Source of the DNA: Trichostrongylus colubriformis
Taxonomy: Eukaryota > Nematoda > Chromadorea > Rhabditida > Trichostrongylidae
Assembly (NCBI GenBank): GCA_963978905.1
Contig: OZ022256.1
Location: 55,950,646 to 56,014,645, forward strand
DNA: 64,000 bases
Reading direction: 5' to 3'
Each line of letters begins with the position of its first letter. Within the stretch, counting starts at the first letter, position 1. Of the stretch, positions 22,639-34,017 are shown one piece after another. Made by a program: the position numbers and the translations under genes. The notes under the pieces were generated by a model. It searched no databases. It was not told the origin of the DNA and saw only the letters and a list, made by a program, of their open reading frames with translations.

Positions 22639-22689
22639 TCGTGGCTGCGTATCAAACGTAGCAATTTCATATCTATTGGCCTAATTTCT

Positions 22690-22960
22690 TCATTTCATTG
22701 TTCATTTTTACTTACTTTTTCCCCTTTTTATTACATTTCCATAGTTTTTCTCCAACCCTTCATTTCTCTTTATATTTCTACTTTATTTTTAACCTTTCTA
22801 CTCTTTCTCTTCTAATTCCATCATCTTCTTCCCTTTGACTTTCTTTCTCTGCTCTTTTTCTCTAATCTATCTATTGTTTACTTCACTTCTCTCTTTTCAC
22901 TACTTTCTAACCTTCTAACTACTCTTTCTTCTCTGAATACATTAGATTATTAATCACTCA
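22690..22960. other. Strongly pyrimidine-biased tract
   Basis: About 270 bases almost without G on + and dominated by C/T runs (for example CTTTCTACTCTTTCTCTTC), lying between the RT fragment and the paired hairpins. It looks like a structured or simple-sequence 3' region of the same element. Confidence 0.6.
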
Positions 22961-22966
22961 TTTTTT

Positions 22967-23050
22967 CACCAACCCCACCTCACTGAGGAGCCTCGGGGGT
23001 TGGTGAAGACAAATGGTTCGTTTGAGGTTAAGAGGCGAAACGAACCATTT
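22967..23050 (+). other. Two adjacent perfect-stem hairpins
   Basis: Hairpin 1: CACCAACCCC (22967-22976) pairs with GGGGTTGGTG (22996-23005). Hairpin 2: AAATGGTTCGTTT (23011-23023) pairs with AAACGAACCATTT (23038-23050), followed by T-rich sequence. The span also contains CTGAGGA (22983-22989), GCCTC/GAGGC (22990-22994 with 23032-23036) and GAAAC (23037-23041), the order of a hammerhead ribozyme core, though the two perfect hairpins compete with that fold. Confidence 0.7.
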
Positions 23051-23059
23051 TTTAATTGT

Positions 23060-24242
23060 TGTAATTTTAACAATTGTAATTAACTTTTCTTCATTCAACA
23101 TACACTATTATTTTTGAACTTTAAGATAGCAAATTGCATGGGATCGTCTTTTTGAACATCTCGAAGCCAATTCCAGTTTCGATTCGTTATGCAGTCTGCA
23201 TACCTTTGGTGTCGGTGCTTTGCTGTTATGATAGTACATAATAGTCCATTTCTAGTAGAAGGCACACCTCGCGACAAGTTGTATCTTGAAGCACAATTCC
23301 ACCTATTACTAGATGCCCCTATTACTGGAAGTAGAGGTCTTGGTTCACACACCAGAGAAGACAAATCAACGATAAGCTCGAGGAACGCCGAAAACGAGGT
23401 TCCTTGAATACATTCTTCGTACCAGTACTACTGCTTAGAATCGAGACCTCGCTTTGCAGTTACACTCGAGTTTCAACGATATCACCTGCTTCGTCCTGCT
23501 AACGCGGTCCTCATCATTAGAATTTCTGCCTTGCCTTAACTTTTCATGATGTTTCGCGAGCTTTCTTATCTACGTTGGAATTTGCCTGGCGTTGGTTCAC
23601 CCAACGCCTGGCGTAAATCGGTTCTGTGGGTGCGACTGATCGAGGTCGAGTGGGTCTATCGTAGCGAGCGAGGATGCGCCTTGTAGCCGGAAAAGTGTGT
23701 GACCTACCCAAGGGTCTACCTGCTCCAAGATAGTAATTGTCTGTTTTGATTACCGCGTGGTGTCCCTCAAATTAGGAAGAGTGGAGGGATCGGTCAGTCT
23801 GTATGAGTATTCGTCCACAGATCATAAGCTGAGAATGGAGCCGTTACCTTTACATTACTCACCGTTCGAATTATTTGTTGATCGTGAAAATTTCATACAT
23901 ATGCAGCCTTGTGATGGCAAAATGCCTAAACTGCTGCGTAAAAAACTGTTGAGAGTGGATATACATAGAAAATATTACAGACACAAAAGCATCCCCTGCT
24001 AAGTAGGGAAAAAGCAAGTGATGAGGGAATCAAAACTGTGACGGCGAACAAGGGAGGTGAGCTGTGACTTAGTGATTGAATTATTCAACTCAGTAGATAC
24101 AGTAATTATATTACTCTGACCAACTATTTGTTATTTACTTATAAATGTGCATGGAGAGCGCAGAGGAAACGGGAACGGAATTTCAGAGTTCAACATACAT
24201 ATGATTGAGAACTCTCAAACGCTTCCAGAAAGATGTCACCCA
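23060..24242. other. No gene recognised
   Basis: Contains a family F arm near 23690-23770 and unassigned open frames at 23189-23404 and 23757-23999 (the latter starts in the family F arm). No splice-bounded coding island was convincing. Confidence 0.4.
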
Positions 24243-24681
24243 TTAAAGGAATCGTCCACAAAGAAAGGAGTTTTCGGTTACCCATATACCAATGTTGTAT
24301 TTGCCTAATGTGGGCCGCATGCTAAGTTTCACGCGAAAAATTATATTATGAATCCCGCCAAGATACAGCACCATAAAGTCTCGGCCGGGTGGGCGGGGCC
24401 TTCGGGCAAGTGCCCACCCCGTCGTCCGCCGTGGTCGGAGACGTATTGTAGGAACAGAAGGCTACGTAAACAGTCCCACTATCCGTTCCCAACGGTGGCG
24501 GAGGACGGGACGGGGCTATTACTCTGAGGCTCTGCCTACCCGGCCAAGAATTTGGGGGTTGTATCCTAGCCGAATTCTCAGTTTTCGGCGTAAATTTTGG
24601 CATGCGACACTTATCAGGCAAATACAACATAAATACATGGGTAACGAAGAAATTCCTTTTTTTCGTTGACGATTTCTTTAA
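24243..24681. mobile_element. Foldback element, family G
   Basis: Arms of about 130 bp in inverted orientation: left TTAAAGGAATCGTCCACAAA then GGTTACCCATATA and TTGTATTTGCC; right GGCAAATACAACATAAAT then GGGTAACGAAGAAA and CGTTGACGATTTCTTTAA. The centre is GC-rich. A single arm of the family is at 17160-17400. Target duplication not identified. Confidence 0.7.
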
Positions 24682-24689
24682 GAGGGCGG

Positions 24690-26609
24690 ATCTTCTGCAT
24701 GGCACTATATGGAGTGTGTACCTACATACAACTTTAAATAGCCAAGTGAGGTGCACGACGTGATGGCTGCTATCAATGGGCGCTGTATTATTGAGGCCCT
24801 ACAGCGATCGCGCCTAAATTAGGTTGTAGGACACCTCTGCTCCTTTATAGTCCACCAAATAAGGTGCCCCTAGGTCGAATCTATTGCACGGCGGACCCCG
24901 CAGCGCGTTTATTCTCTCCTGATAGCACACACCAGCACTATGTGGGTAGTGCCATAACGGCTCTGATAAGCGAAAATATAGTCGGCTGACGATAGGAGGG
25001 ACAAGTGACAGTTGAAGTCTCTGTCAACCACGTTTCCAGAACCTTGATGGAAAAAGTTTTCGTAGTATTTCACGTGTTAAGACCATTGATGGTGAAATGA
25101 GAAGTGCAGGCGATATGACCGTGTGCAGCTGATTCACATTTGACATTTGTAGAGAAGGTACCGTTATGCGCTTCAACCTAATGGTAGATACGGAGCGTAT
25201 GAAACTGTAGTGAAGTGTTAGGAGTGTAGTTAACTCACCCACTAGAAATTGCAATGAGTTTAGCTGTCTAACGTACATAGGCAACATGCAACGCCCAATA
25301 CGGGGCAATACCAGAGATGTAGACGGAGATCCGGGGCCCGCGTCTACACTTGGCCCGAGGATGACGGCAGAGTAAGGCAGGAGATTACGGGTTCTCAGCC
25401 AGTCTGGTTGTATCCGCGCAGCCATCGTTGTCTTCGAGAAGTCCAATAATCGGTTGTCCCGCCTCCTGTAATCAACGAAGTTCATGGGGATAGGAGGAAA
25501 ACGGCCAGTTGAACACATATCGATATCCCTACACTGCTATGCTAGACTAATAGAGTAAAAGTAAAAGATGAAACAAACTTTCTGAACTCCTCATAAAACA
25601 GAGACAAATTTTCTCATCTTTTCAAACACTCACTACAAGATACAGTGGTCTCAAAGCAGGAACGTTATTCACAAGTATATCGCTCAAACGTTCCATGGTG
25701 CTATCGGAATGAAGGACCCTCATACAAAAAGTTGCCAATCTAAGCATTTCGGAGTGATCTTTGGGGAGTCAATCTGCTCACTCAGACATATATTTGTGCC
25801 CAAGCTTCAGTGCAGGGAAGAAGGAATTCCTTCCTCTTATATGTAGGCTTGGATAAAAATAATGTGCTTGGTGGGTTGCCCCTTCCCCCCCCCCCCCGCC
25901 CCTCCTTGTTGCGATAGCATCCGCTCTACTTTATTTCTTCCTAAATATTTGTGAGTGGCTCGAGTACACGAGATTTTCAGCATTGCGACTTCGGACCAAT
26001 CGATAAAGCCTTAAAGCCTAATGATTTGCAAGAAATGTTGTTGTGGAAGGAATAAACTGTATAAAGTTTTCAAAACTGCGAGCACAAGACATGCATCTGA
26101 CCATGTCACCTTTATTTATCGCAATACACAGGAAAGAGCTGATTTGTACTATCTTTAGCGACCGCCAAACCATCACAATTCGTAAAATCTAATTTTTTTG
26201 ATAAAAAAATGAATAAGTATGATCCAGTCTACAGATAATCTATTGTGTGTAAAACAAAATATGTCTGAGGAGTTTTGCCACTGATGATTTAGTCCTAACG
26301 GTTAATTCTACACAGCGAAATTGGCCCTTCAGAAGTATCTATTCAGACAGTTATAAAGAAGACTATGACATCACTCAGTGTAGTCAGATTTTTCTTTTTG
26401 TACCTCCTGCATGTCTATATGACGCTGTCTCGTTATTTTTTTTGCAAAATATTCTTTATTTTCCTCTGATGACTCATTGTAACAATAAGAAAAACCAATC
26501 TCCTGGCTCATCAGGCTTGAAGAATGTGATTATATCTTTCTCCGCCCATGAGACATCGTATATAAGACGCCATAAGCCCATAGCGTGGGAGTTCTCCAAC
26601 TCTCACGTT
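24690..26609. other. Mostly unassigned; family C copy and one long minus frame
   Basis: A 164-codon minus-strand frame (25024-25518) has no recognisable domain, start context or splice sites. A family C copy covers about 25740-25925 (AATCTGCTCACTCAG, GCTTGGATAAAAATAATG, TTGCGATAGCAT) and includes a run of 13 C. Confidence 0.4.
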
Positions 26610-26834
26610 AGAGTGTGTGCAGATATGACATCGAATCGTTTCGCGGCGCCACCAGTACGAATTGAGAATCGATTGCTTTTGGAAGCTCGGCAGAGCGTGA
26701 CTGCGTCACATCAGCGCTTCCACCCATGCCATACTACCTCACTTGAAGGCTGCCATGCCCCGCCACTGGCACGCGCACCCGCCGCGCCGCTCGCCGCGGG
26801 CGGCCACGCGATTCGCTGCCATATCTGCGCAGCC
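26610..26834. mobile_element. Family D MITE, inverted copy
   Basis: Inverted ends around GCAGATATGAC and CATATCTGC; the core is the reverse complement of the family D core at 8888-9150. CTCACGTT occurs directly on both sides (26602-26609 and 26835-26842), an 8 bp duplication, possibly 9 with one mismatch. Confidence 0.72.
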
Positions 26835-28813
26835 CTCACGTTGTCTTCTGAGTGCCCACAAAAAGGACTACAAGAACCTCTTAAAGAAACCGCGTGGCAA
26901 TATGTGATTAGAATTTTATTCACTCTTCCTTTATCGTTAAGCGGATCCGTGGTGCCCAGCTTCACCCAGTTTCAGCGGAAATCAAGAGTTTGCTCTGAAA
27001 ATGTTGTATCAGACTTATACAACAAGACTCTAACTAAGTCGAACAATTAAGGTTCTGTGGTGTAGGTGAGATGGATATTAGCTCGCGATATTCAATTATG
27101 TTTGGAGAGTGTGATAGGGGGAAAGTGGGTGATAAAGACCCTCTAAAAAATTTCATTCACTCAAAAACCAGGGGTCCAGGAAGTCTATCTGCGGCGAAAT
27201 CGCCCGGGACGCTGAACTGCGACGGTGGCGGCCTTTATAGCTCCAGCCGCCTTTTAAAGAGCGTCAATTACGCCGTCATCAGCATCTCAGCTTCAAAGCT
27301 AATCCCAGTCAAGAGCTCCCCAGAAAACGGCAAGTGAGATAGCATGAGAAATACCCTCAACCATGAAACGGCTTGCATTTACTCCTCTGTTCAAAGCTTG
27401 CTTCCTACTTTAATCTTCTAACTTTTACAAGCAAATTTCTTTGCCTCAAGACCAGTTAGTACTTGATTCAAGGAAAAATTAATACCTTTTCTTCTTTACA
27501 GTAAAAAAGACTGGTATCAACTTTTTTTATCATAAGCTGACTCATTTGAACCTTTGATGCAAGGTAACATATCTATTGCAACCGAGTAGAAACAAAAATT
27601 AAATAGCTATTCAGCACCTGCGGCCAACCAAAACGCAGCCCATGGTGTCCAATGTGGTAGGCCGCGGTCATACTTTACGTGTCTGCGGCAGGGCGTGGCC
27701 GCGTATCTTGCGTCTCCACACTGCCTCGTTGCCTGCGTCATCTCTGCACCTCCCCCGTACCACTCTCTCTCACAGGCAGCGAGAGAGAGTGGCACGGGGG
27801 AGGTGCAGAGATGACGCAGGCAACGAGGCAGTGTGGAGACGCAAGATACGCGGCCACGCCCTGCCGCAAACACGTAAAGTATGACCGCGGCCGTAAAGAC
27901 ACTAGAAGGGGACAAATTTCATTTACGATGAACACTTGCAGTTCGTTTAGTTTACCGCATCCGCGCACACGATGCCTCGGCATCGTGCCAAAATGTCGAA
28001 TGTGTAATTAGTTCCGCGTCTTATTTGAATTGCATTTTCTCGTGAACTTTTTACTCTTACTCTCGCTAATTCTTCCTTCCTTTGTTTCAGTCGTTCGTTG
28101 TTTCTTGTATCACACAATCATGAGTGGAATCAAATTACTTTACGCGACATCAAATGACGGTAGCGTCAGCCTTTTCTTCTCGGCGCCAGTATGCAACTCG
28201 CTACCGGAGCGCTGCATCGAAAGGTAGCGAGCGCAACGGAATCGTAATGCACCCACTATCTCGCCTGCTTGATTCAAAGTAGGACCCTAAGACGCCAATT
28301 TCATGTTTGAGGGATCTCTGTCGGGTCAATTTGCACACTCAAGCGTTGTCTAGGCCGTAGAGAAGACTCGCAGGGGTTCCTCTCCCATATACGTCTGGGC
28401 GAAAAAAGCTTCCTTATCGGGATGCCCTCATACTCGATCCCGCGATAGCACTGAGAGGAGTATTGAGTCACACTAATTAATGAGCCCACTTGCATAAATG
28501 TGAATTCCATGAGGTCATACCTCTTTGCCGAGACGCAACTCTGGGTAAATATTCCTAACAGTATCTCATGAGTATAAAAACCCTAATTAATGCCGTATGA
28601 CGCGCAAGGTACATCGCGTGGCTAGAACTGGTAATGAATATTTGAGGTCTTTTAAGGATTCGGTGTCTAGAAGTAGCTCAACTTTGGAGAGTAGGTGTCT
28701 ACTCCCTTGCTAAATTGTCAAGGTAGTGCACTAGAAAGTGATGTTTGTACGGAACATGGATGATCAACAGCTCAACATGTGAATGTAGCCTCGAAGAGAC
28801 GGAGTTTTGCCAG
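26835..28813. other. No gene recognised; family A palindrome and family C copy
   Basis: Apart from the palindrome at 27660-27892, a family C fragment lies at about 28290-28470 (GGGTCAATTTGCACACTCAAG, CGCGATAGCACT). Open frames at 27071-27334 and 28030-28224 have no recognisable content. Confidence 0.4.
27660..27892. mobile_element. Near-perfect 233 bp palindrome, family A
   Basis: The arms are almost exact reverse complements over about 110 bases: GGCCGCGGTCATACTTTACG at the left end and its complement at the right, with TGACGCAGGCAACGAGGCAG in the inner right arm. The arms are far better preserved than in other family A copies. No open frame of interest. Confidence 0.85.
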
Positions 28814-28980
28814 AAGGTATAAAAGGATTTTTTGTAAGCTCTCACCGAGAAGCTGGTGACCTAGTCAGCGAAATTCGGTATTTTATACATCGCTCTCATT
28901 TCTTTCTTCTCATTGTCCACTTTGGAGTTATGACGGTGCGACGGCTTGCCGAGGTTAACCCGATGTCCATTGATCAAAAG
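28814..28980 (+). CDS. Second-series exon 1, N-terminal region
   Basis: After TTTTGCCAG, phase 1 in and phase 0 out at GTGAGC. It reads EGIKGFFVSSHREAGDLVSE, then a hydrophobic HFFLLIVHFGVM, then MTVRRLAEVNPMSIDQK. The ATG at 28930 could be the actual start, making only MTVRRLAEV... coding. The exit phase matches the exon at 29111. Confidence 0.42.
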
Positions 28981-29110
28981 GTGAGCGGTATCCTAGATGA
29001 GAGCAGTTTTTCGACTGGGCTAATATTCGCATTGAATAAACTCGCTTGAGAACAAAATCAATGACTTTCGGATATTGAGGTCGAAGCTGAGATACGCTAT
29101 CGTTTTCCAG

Positions 29111-29207
29111 CTATCTCCATCAGAAACCACATCCGCTGGTTCAGTTCAATCAACAGCTGTCGACATTACAGGCGGTGGGTTCGGTTTGAGTAACAAGCAA
29201 GTTGCAA
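29111..29207 (+). CDS. Second-series exon 2, Ser/Thr-rich
   Basis: After CGTTTTCCAG, phase 0 in and phase 1 out with donor GTAAGC. It encodes LSPSETTSAGSVQSTAVDIT then GGGFGLSNKQVA. Strong splice sites and chained phases on both sides support it. Low-complexity Ser/Thr sequence suggests a disordered linker. Confidence 0.6.
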
Positions 29208-29573
29208 GTAAGCCATGCTAAGTGAGCCAAACGCAACTTCACCTCCCATGTCGTTCACCATTGCTCACAAACACGTAAGGAGAAGAAACATGGCCAGAAG
29301 GATAAGAGTTTCAACATAAAAGAGGAGAAAGGAAAGGAGCTCTGAGTAAGTGGCCATGACCCTTCCTGCACATGCAAGTTGTCTGAAACGACTACGTCGA
29401 TTCTCCTTCTCCTCCATAGGCTCCGGCTAAAATTCATTTCCCATTTCTTCCCCGTCCCAAGCAGGACGCTAATTTCTACAGTGTCTGTCAAGTGTTGTCA
29501 GATCTGTGTGGTGTAACGCTCAGTTATTGTATAATATCATGCCTACCTTTCATTGAGCAGAACCTTGTTCCAG

Positions 29574-29623
29574 GAACTTCTCACGTCAACGCATACGATG
29601 AAACGTGGAGCGCCATTCATAAT
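29574..29623 (+). CDS. Second-series exon 3
   Basis: Fifty-base exon after TTGTTCCAG, phase 1 in (matching 29207) and phase 0 out at GTGAGA, reading TSHVNAYDETWSAIHN. No domain recognised. Mariner 2 lies in the following intron. Confidence 0.5.
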
Positions 29624-29695
29624 GTGAGAATCTAGCAATATACTCTCATAAGAGGAATGAGATAGTTTTTTTTGATACGATCAGTCATCGTACTA

Positions 29696-30925
29696 CAGGT
29701 TGTGCAGAAAGTCTTGACCGGTATCTCACTTCTATTCAAAAAGCCACAGTTTTACAACAAAACAAGCTCAATCAAGTGTCCGTCATTGTCTAGAACATAT
29801 GTCCAACAACCGGGAAGCTTTCCGATCCTCTTGGCCAAGAACTGCGACGAGTGCGACTCGAAAAAATGGACGACTTCGGTTTCGAGAACCGACTGCTCAT
29901 TGTTCGTGTTGTTGTTCGTCGCGGGAATGAAGCTTCAAGGCGCGAAAAAGGTGGTAGACGAATGGAGGCAAGTCTGGAGAATAAGAGGGGTGTGGTAGGA
30001 CTTCCCATCCAAGTTCGGCAATTCTGGCGGCTCTCTTCCGCGATGTGGGGACGAGCGTTGTCGTGGAGTAGGCAGACTTTGAAACGTTTGGGGCGTTTCA
30101 CGCGAATGGAATAGGCCAACTTTCAAAACTGGCGGCGTACATCTCAGCCGTTACTGTGGTGCCATAAAAGAAACTCGTAGAAAAGCATTCCCGTGAAATC
30201 CCACCAACAACAGAGTAGGACCTTACTTCCGCGTTGGGCACCTTTACGCTTTGCTGCAGGTGGTACACGTGAGGCAACCACTGACGTTGTCGCGTATCGT
30301 TGATATAATGGACCCAGCTCTTGTTCCCAGTGACAATGTCCTTTAGCAGGTTGTTTCTGCGTGGACGGAAAAGCAAAGACTCACATACGCTGATTCTCGA
30401 CGCTCTGTCCGATTGACGCAGGTCCTGTCTGATCCAGCCCGAAAGTACATTGCGATAACCGAAGCCGTGAAGGCGATCCACTACGGTCCTTGGGCTGCAT
30501 CCGAGTGTCGTCGATAATTTCCGAGTGGTAGCATACGGCTCCTCTTCCAAGTCACTGCGTGGGGTTTCATCGTCCACGACAGTAGGGCGTCCGGAACGAA
30601 GTTGGTCTCGAAGGATATCTACTCTTCGGAAGCGCTGGTACAAACGGCGAACCCTTGAATTGGAAATGACGTTCGCCTCGAATACAGCGCAGATATTGGG
30701 TAACAGCAGTCGTCGATCCGTGGTCTTGCAAGAACTCGTAGTAGACAATTGCTCGCAGATGGCTTTGATCGATTGAGATCATGATTACTTCATAACAGTA
30801 CGCATGCGTTTATATAGGTCTCTAGGTGGAGCTTTGAGAACCTTCTATCAAACCTTGGTGCTGCCGCATCATCACATCGTTTCTTAGAAATTAGAGGAAT
30901 GTAGAAAAAAGTTCGGAACTACCTG
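29696..30925 (-). mobile_element. mariner element 2, about 1.23 kb, inactive
   Basis: Degenerate inverted ends CAGGTTGTGCAGAAAGTC (left) and the complement of CAGGTAGTTCCGAAC (right), TA at 29694-29695; the right-hand TA is lost. The minus strand carries the whole transposase in broken frames: MISIDQSHLRAIVYYEFLQ at 30782, SGRPTVVDDE, then VTGNKSW where the first catalytic Asp has become Asn, and LLHDNARPH with the second Asp intact. Frameshifts separate the N-terminal, middle and C-terminal parts. Confidence 0.82.
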
Positions 30926-31008
30926 CTCAAACCAGAATTGCTTAGCGATGTGATTGTGCAAAGGCAGCGTATAATTTTTTGGATTTCTGGTGTGACGGAT
31001 TAGTTATA

Positions 31009-31861
31009 TTAGGATGTCCACATAGTTCGTTGGCCATTTGTAAACAGCGTCGCGTTACGCAACGCGTTGTGATTTTGCATAATGGTTTCGCAATACTGAA
31101 AGTACTCGCGATGGGCTATCTTCTGAACTCGCTAGCTCTCAGTTTCCTTTCCTGCTCTTCCCACAATAAAGCAAAGAAGATGAGTGATAGTCACCACTAC
31201 TACTACAACCTGGGTATCTCCAGACGTCAGGCCATTACCAGGAGTCAGCAGTTTGGTGATAACACCCCTTCTAAGAACTGAATGTCAAAATGGTGGAATC
31301 GCTTCACCAATGGAAACTATGGCATCGAAGATAAAAATCAGTGATCAGTGATAAAATCAGTGGCGTCGTCCACTACAGCATCCTATCCAACAATGCCACA
31401 GTGACGGCAGAGACCCTCTCTTAATAATTGCAGGAGGTCAAGGTGAAAGCTGCCGCCTTGTCCAGAAAGTTGCGAATCCGTGGTTGCTTTGGGACAACGC
31501 GCGCCCCCACAAAGCGAAAGATACTCAGGCCGTCCTGGACAGGCTGGGCATCAACACGGTCACGCATCCACAGTATAGCCCGGACATCAGTCCATGCAAT
31601 TACCACATCTTCCGGTCCATGCGAAATTTCTTGGACGGAAAACAGCTGAAGAACGAGGGCGACCTCGAGGACGTGATCGAGGAATGGGTCGAGTCGCGCC
31701 GGGGCTTTTGTGAGGATCGAGTTGCCTCTCAACCCGTTCGCTGGCGAAGGGTGCTGGGTATGTATGGAGATTATTTCATGGACCGGTAAGTTCAAATTGG
31801 TGAGTTATCTTTACAAGCTCTGGAAAAAACGAATGGCCAACGAACTTTGTGGACACCCTAA
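31009..31861 (+). mobile_element. mariner element 3, 853 bp internal-deletion copy
   Basis: Well-kept inverted ends TTAGGATGTCCACATAGTTCG and CGAACTTTGTGGACACCCTAA with TA on both sides (31007-31008, 31862-31863). The 3' part encodes WDNARPHKAKDTQAVLDRLG and HPQYSPDISPCNYHIFRSM, a DD34D-type C-terminus in which the third Asp is Asn. The first-Asp region is absent, consistent with a roughly 0.4 kb deletion. It belongs to a different subfamily from elements 1 and 2 by TIR and protein. Confidence 0.85.
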
Positions 31862-32049
31862 TAAAAATTAGTTCTGCGAGTGTATTCCATGATAATGAGG
31901 TCTGTTATCTTTACTTGGCCTTCTGCGCACAATATTATGGCTGACTGCGCTGACCATGACTTTCAGAAATGGTAATTGCTTTCATCTACTCACTACTTTA
32001 AAGACAGTGTTCGCGATAATATGGGTGACAGGGAACGCCAAAAGAAGGC

Positions 32050-32540
32050 ATGCACTGAAAAATTACGGGGCTAAAAGGCCGATGTATGGCGAAATCCCCC
32101 GCAAAAGGCGCCCCCTTGAGCTGTGGCGGAGGCGGCCTCGTCAGGGCAAGCCGCCTTGGACAAGGGCAGCCCGCCTACAGGCGACGTGATTAGGGGTTGG
32201 TCACGGTGCGGTTGGTCAAGGAGATCGGCAGGATTGAATGTATCGAGCGCGCTTTCTCACTTTTAGCTTGAAACTGACCACATGAAAATAGATGCTGTCG
32301 CATTTCCGAACATCCCTTCATGCTTACGTCTTGGTAATGCCAGTGGAAAACCTATGCGGACTACCCGCGTCTTGACGGAAAGGTCGTCCGCGCCCAGAAC
32401 CAATGGTGGGAAGGGGTTCTATTTCTTGGGTTTTTGGCCACTTCCGTTCGTTTTTTCTCCACTTTCCTGTTACTAGGCATCTTGGCTTTCATATTCACTA
32501 CTTCTTATACTTCTCGTCCGAATTTTCCCGAAAGCTGCCT
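32050..32540. repeat. Family B copy
   Basis: ATGTATGGCGAAATCCC, a GC-rich middle, then GGGTTCTATTTCTTGGGTTTTTGGCC and TTTCATATTCACTAC follow the same order as at 4245-4640. Confidence 0.5.
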
Positions 32541-32633
32541 TTAACTGGCCTAGTCCAAACCGCACTGTACTTCCAACAACCCGACGTAAATATCTGCACC
32601 CCGGTGTGCTGACACTGCACTGGTGCACTGCAG

Positions 32634-32745
32634 GCACCGCAGAATGACTACGAGAGTACTGAATACGTGCTCATACGATCGGAAAGTGCTATCACAACGG
32701 AAACAGTCTTTCACTCATACTCCAACACCCATCAGTTTCTTCCTA
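32634..32745 (+). CDS. Possible second-series exon, Ser/Thr-rich
   Basis: After GCACTGCAG, open in phase 0, reading APQNDYESTEYVLIRSESAI then TTETVFHSYSNTHQFLP, to a weak donor GTTCGT in phase 1. Composition matches the exon at 29111. Entry phase fits the phase-0 exit of 29574-29623. The join to 33208 (phase 2) is unresolved. Confidence 0.4.
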
Positions 32746-33207
32746 GTTCGTGTGGCTGCTTTGCCTTTTGCATTCCCGAACCACTTGCGGACAGACGGAC
32801 ATACAGTCCTTCAAAAAACACACGAAGTAAATGCTTTTCTTTATAGAAAGATGTTTTGCTAAAAGTCTATCTTTCGCTCTCTGAATGCGTGGTCTGTTGT
32901 CACGAATTCCATAACTCGCGTTGCAGCAACCCCATCCCAAATTGGTATCCCAAATTCTGGGAATGGTATCGCAGGTGGTAAGGATACATAAGTGGTGGGG
33001 TCCGGAACTGATAAGAGCTGATAAAGACGTCGGAAGACGAGAATCATCAGTCCGTTCCACTTTTCGGGTTGGTGATAGAGTTTTGACACTCTCAGCTGTA
33101 CATAAAGTGGTAAGGGGACATCGACGGTGATCGAAGGAGCAACTGATAAAGGCAGATAGAAGACATGGCAGTAGATGCCGTTGAATTCGTTGCACTCTCT
33201 TTTCTAG

Positions 33208-33652
33208 GGATTCTGCAGAGAAAGAAGGGCTGGGTGCATCACTCACTCAAAAACCTTCTCTTGCTAAGAAGAACAGCGCAACCCAAGAGGTGGGCGCGTT
33301 CGTTCACGATGTACTCGAATGTATTCAGACCGTGAGCCGTTCGCTTCTTCAAACTCAGCTCTGCTGCTGTTTTTATTCTATTTCCCCTATTGTTGAAACC
33401 GCATCATCAAAAATCCGCTATTTCTCCGGACGTGGAATCCTACTTGAGACACCCTCTTCCGTGGCCTTCACTTCAGTGAGCTCGCCACATCGTTCTGAGG
33501 ATCCATTCGGTTGTGTCTTACTCAAATATATTTCAAAGCAGAACGTGTCACATCCCATGTCCTTTCGATATATACATAGATGTGACATCACCTATGAATG
33601 GGTGTGCTACGAATTCTTGGACACCATAACAAGTAGACAAATTCGTTTGTAA
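33208..33652 (+). CDS. Open segment after strong acceptor, possible exon
   Basis: After CTTTTCTAG the phase-2 frame stays open to TAA at 33650. The first part reads DSAEKEGLGASLTQKPSLAK then KNSATQEVGAFVHDVLECIQT, plausible linker plus helix. A donor GTGAGC at 33332 (phase 0) would end the exon at 33331, which I favour. The remainder may be intron, or a terminal exon of a separate transcript. Confidence 0.35.
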
Positions 33653-34017
33653 TGAAGGAATCATGAACTCTTTTGAATAACTTTTATCTTTTTATTATAC
33701 AACTCATGTGTGTTTTCCTTTTACTGTGCTCAATTTGCCATCGCAACGTGACTGTGAGGTTCTCTTTTCTTCCTGCGAATATTGTCTTCTGATTGCTATT
33801 GCTCCGCGGCAGGCTGTAGGCTTGTACGTAGCGTATCAATAAAGAAGGTGATCAAAGTAGAGCATTCGCGATGATTCTTCCATGGTAACCCTTGCCGGCG
33901 ATTTTCTGCTTGCCCTTTGCGCCGTCCGCAGCCGTAGCCATACTATCGCTGGGAGAGATGGAGTGTTGCAAGGCTGCTTAGAATTAAGTACTGTGGAGTT
34001 TCATTCTTCTTCTCTTA

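Noticed and set aside
22967..23050. Bacterial-type intrinsic terminator
   Set aside because: Stem plus T-run resembles one, but the genomic context is nematode and next to a retroelement relic.
26442..27050. 202-codon + strand open frame, among the longest in the window
   Set aside because: Runs through the family D MITE; no recognisable protein motif.
32743..33246. 167-codon minus-strand open frame
   Set aside because: Antisense to repeat H and to the + strand segment at 33208; no domain and no splice sites.
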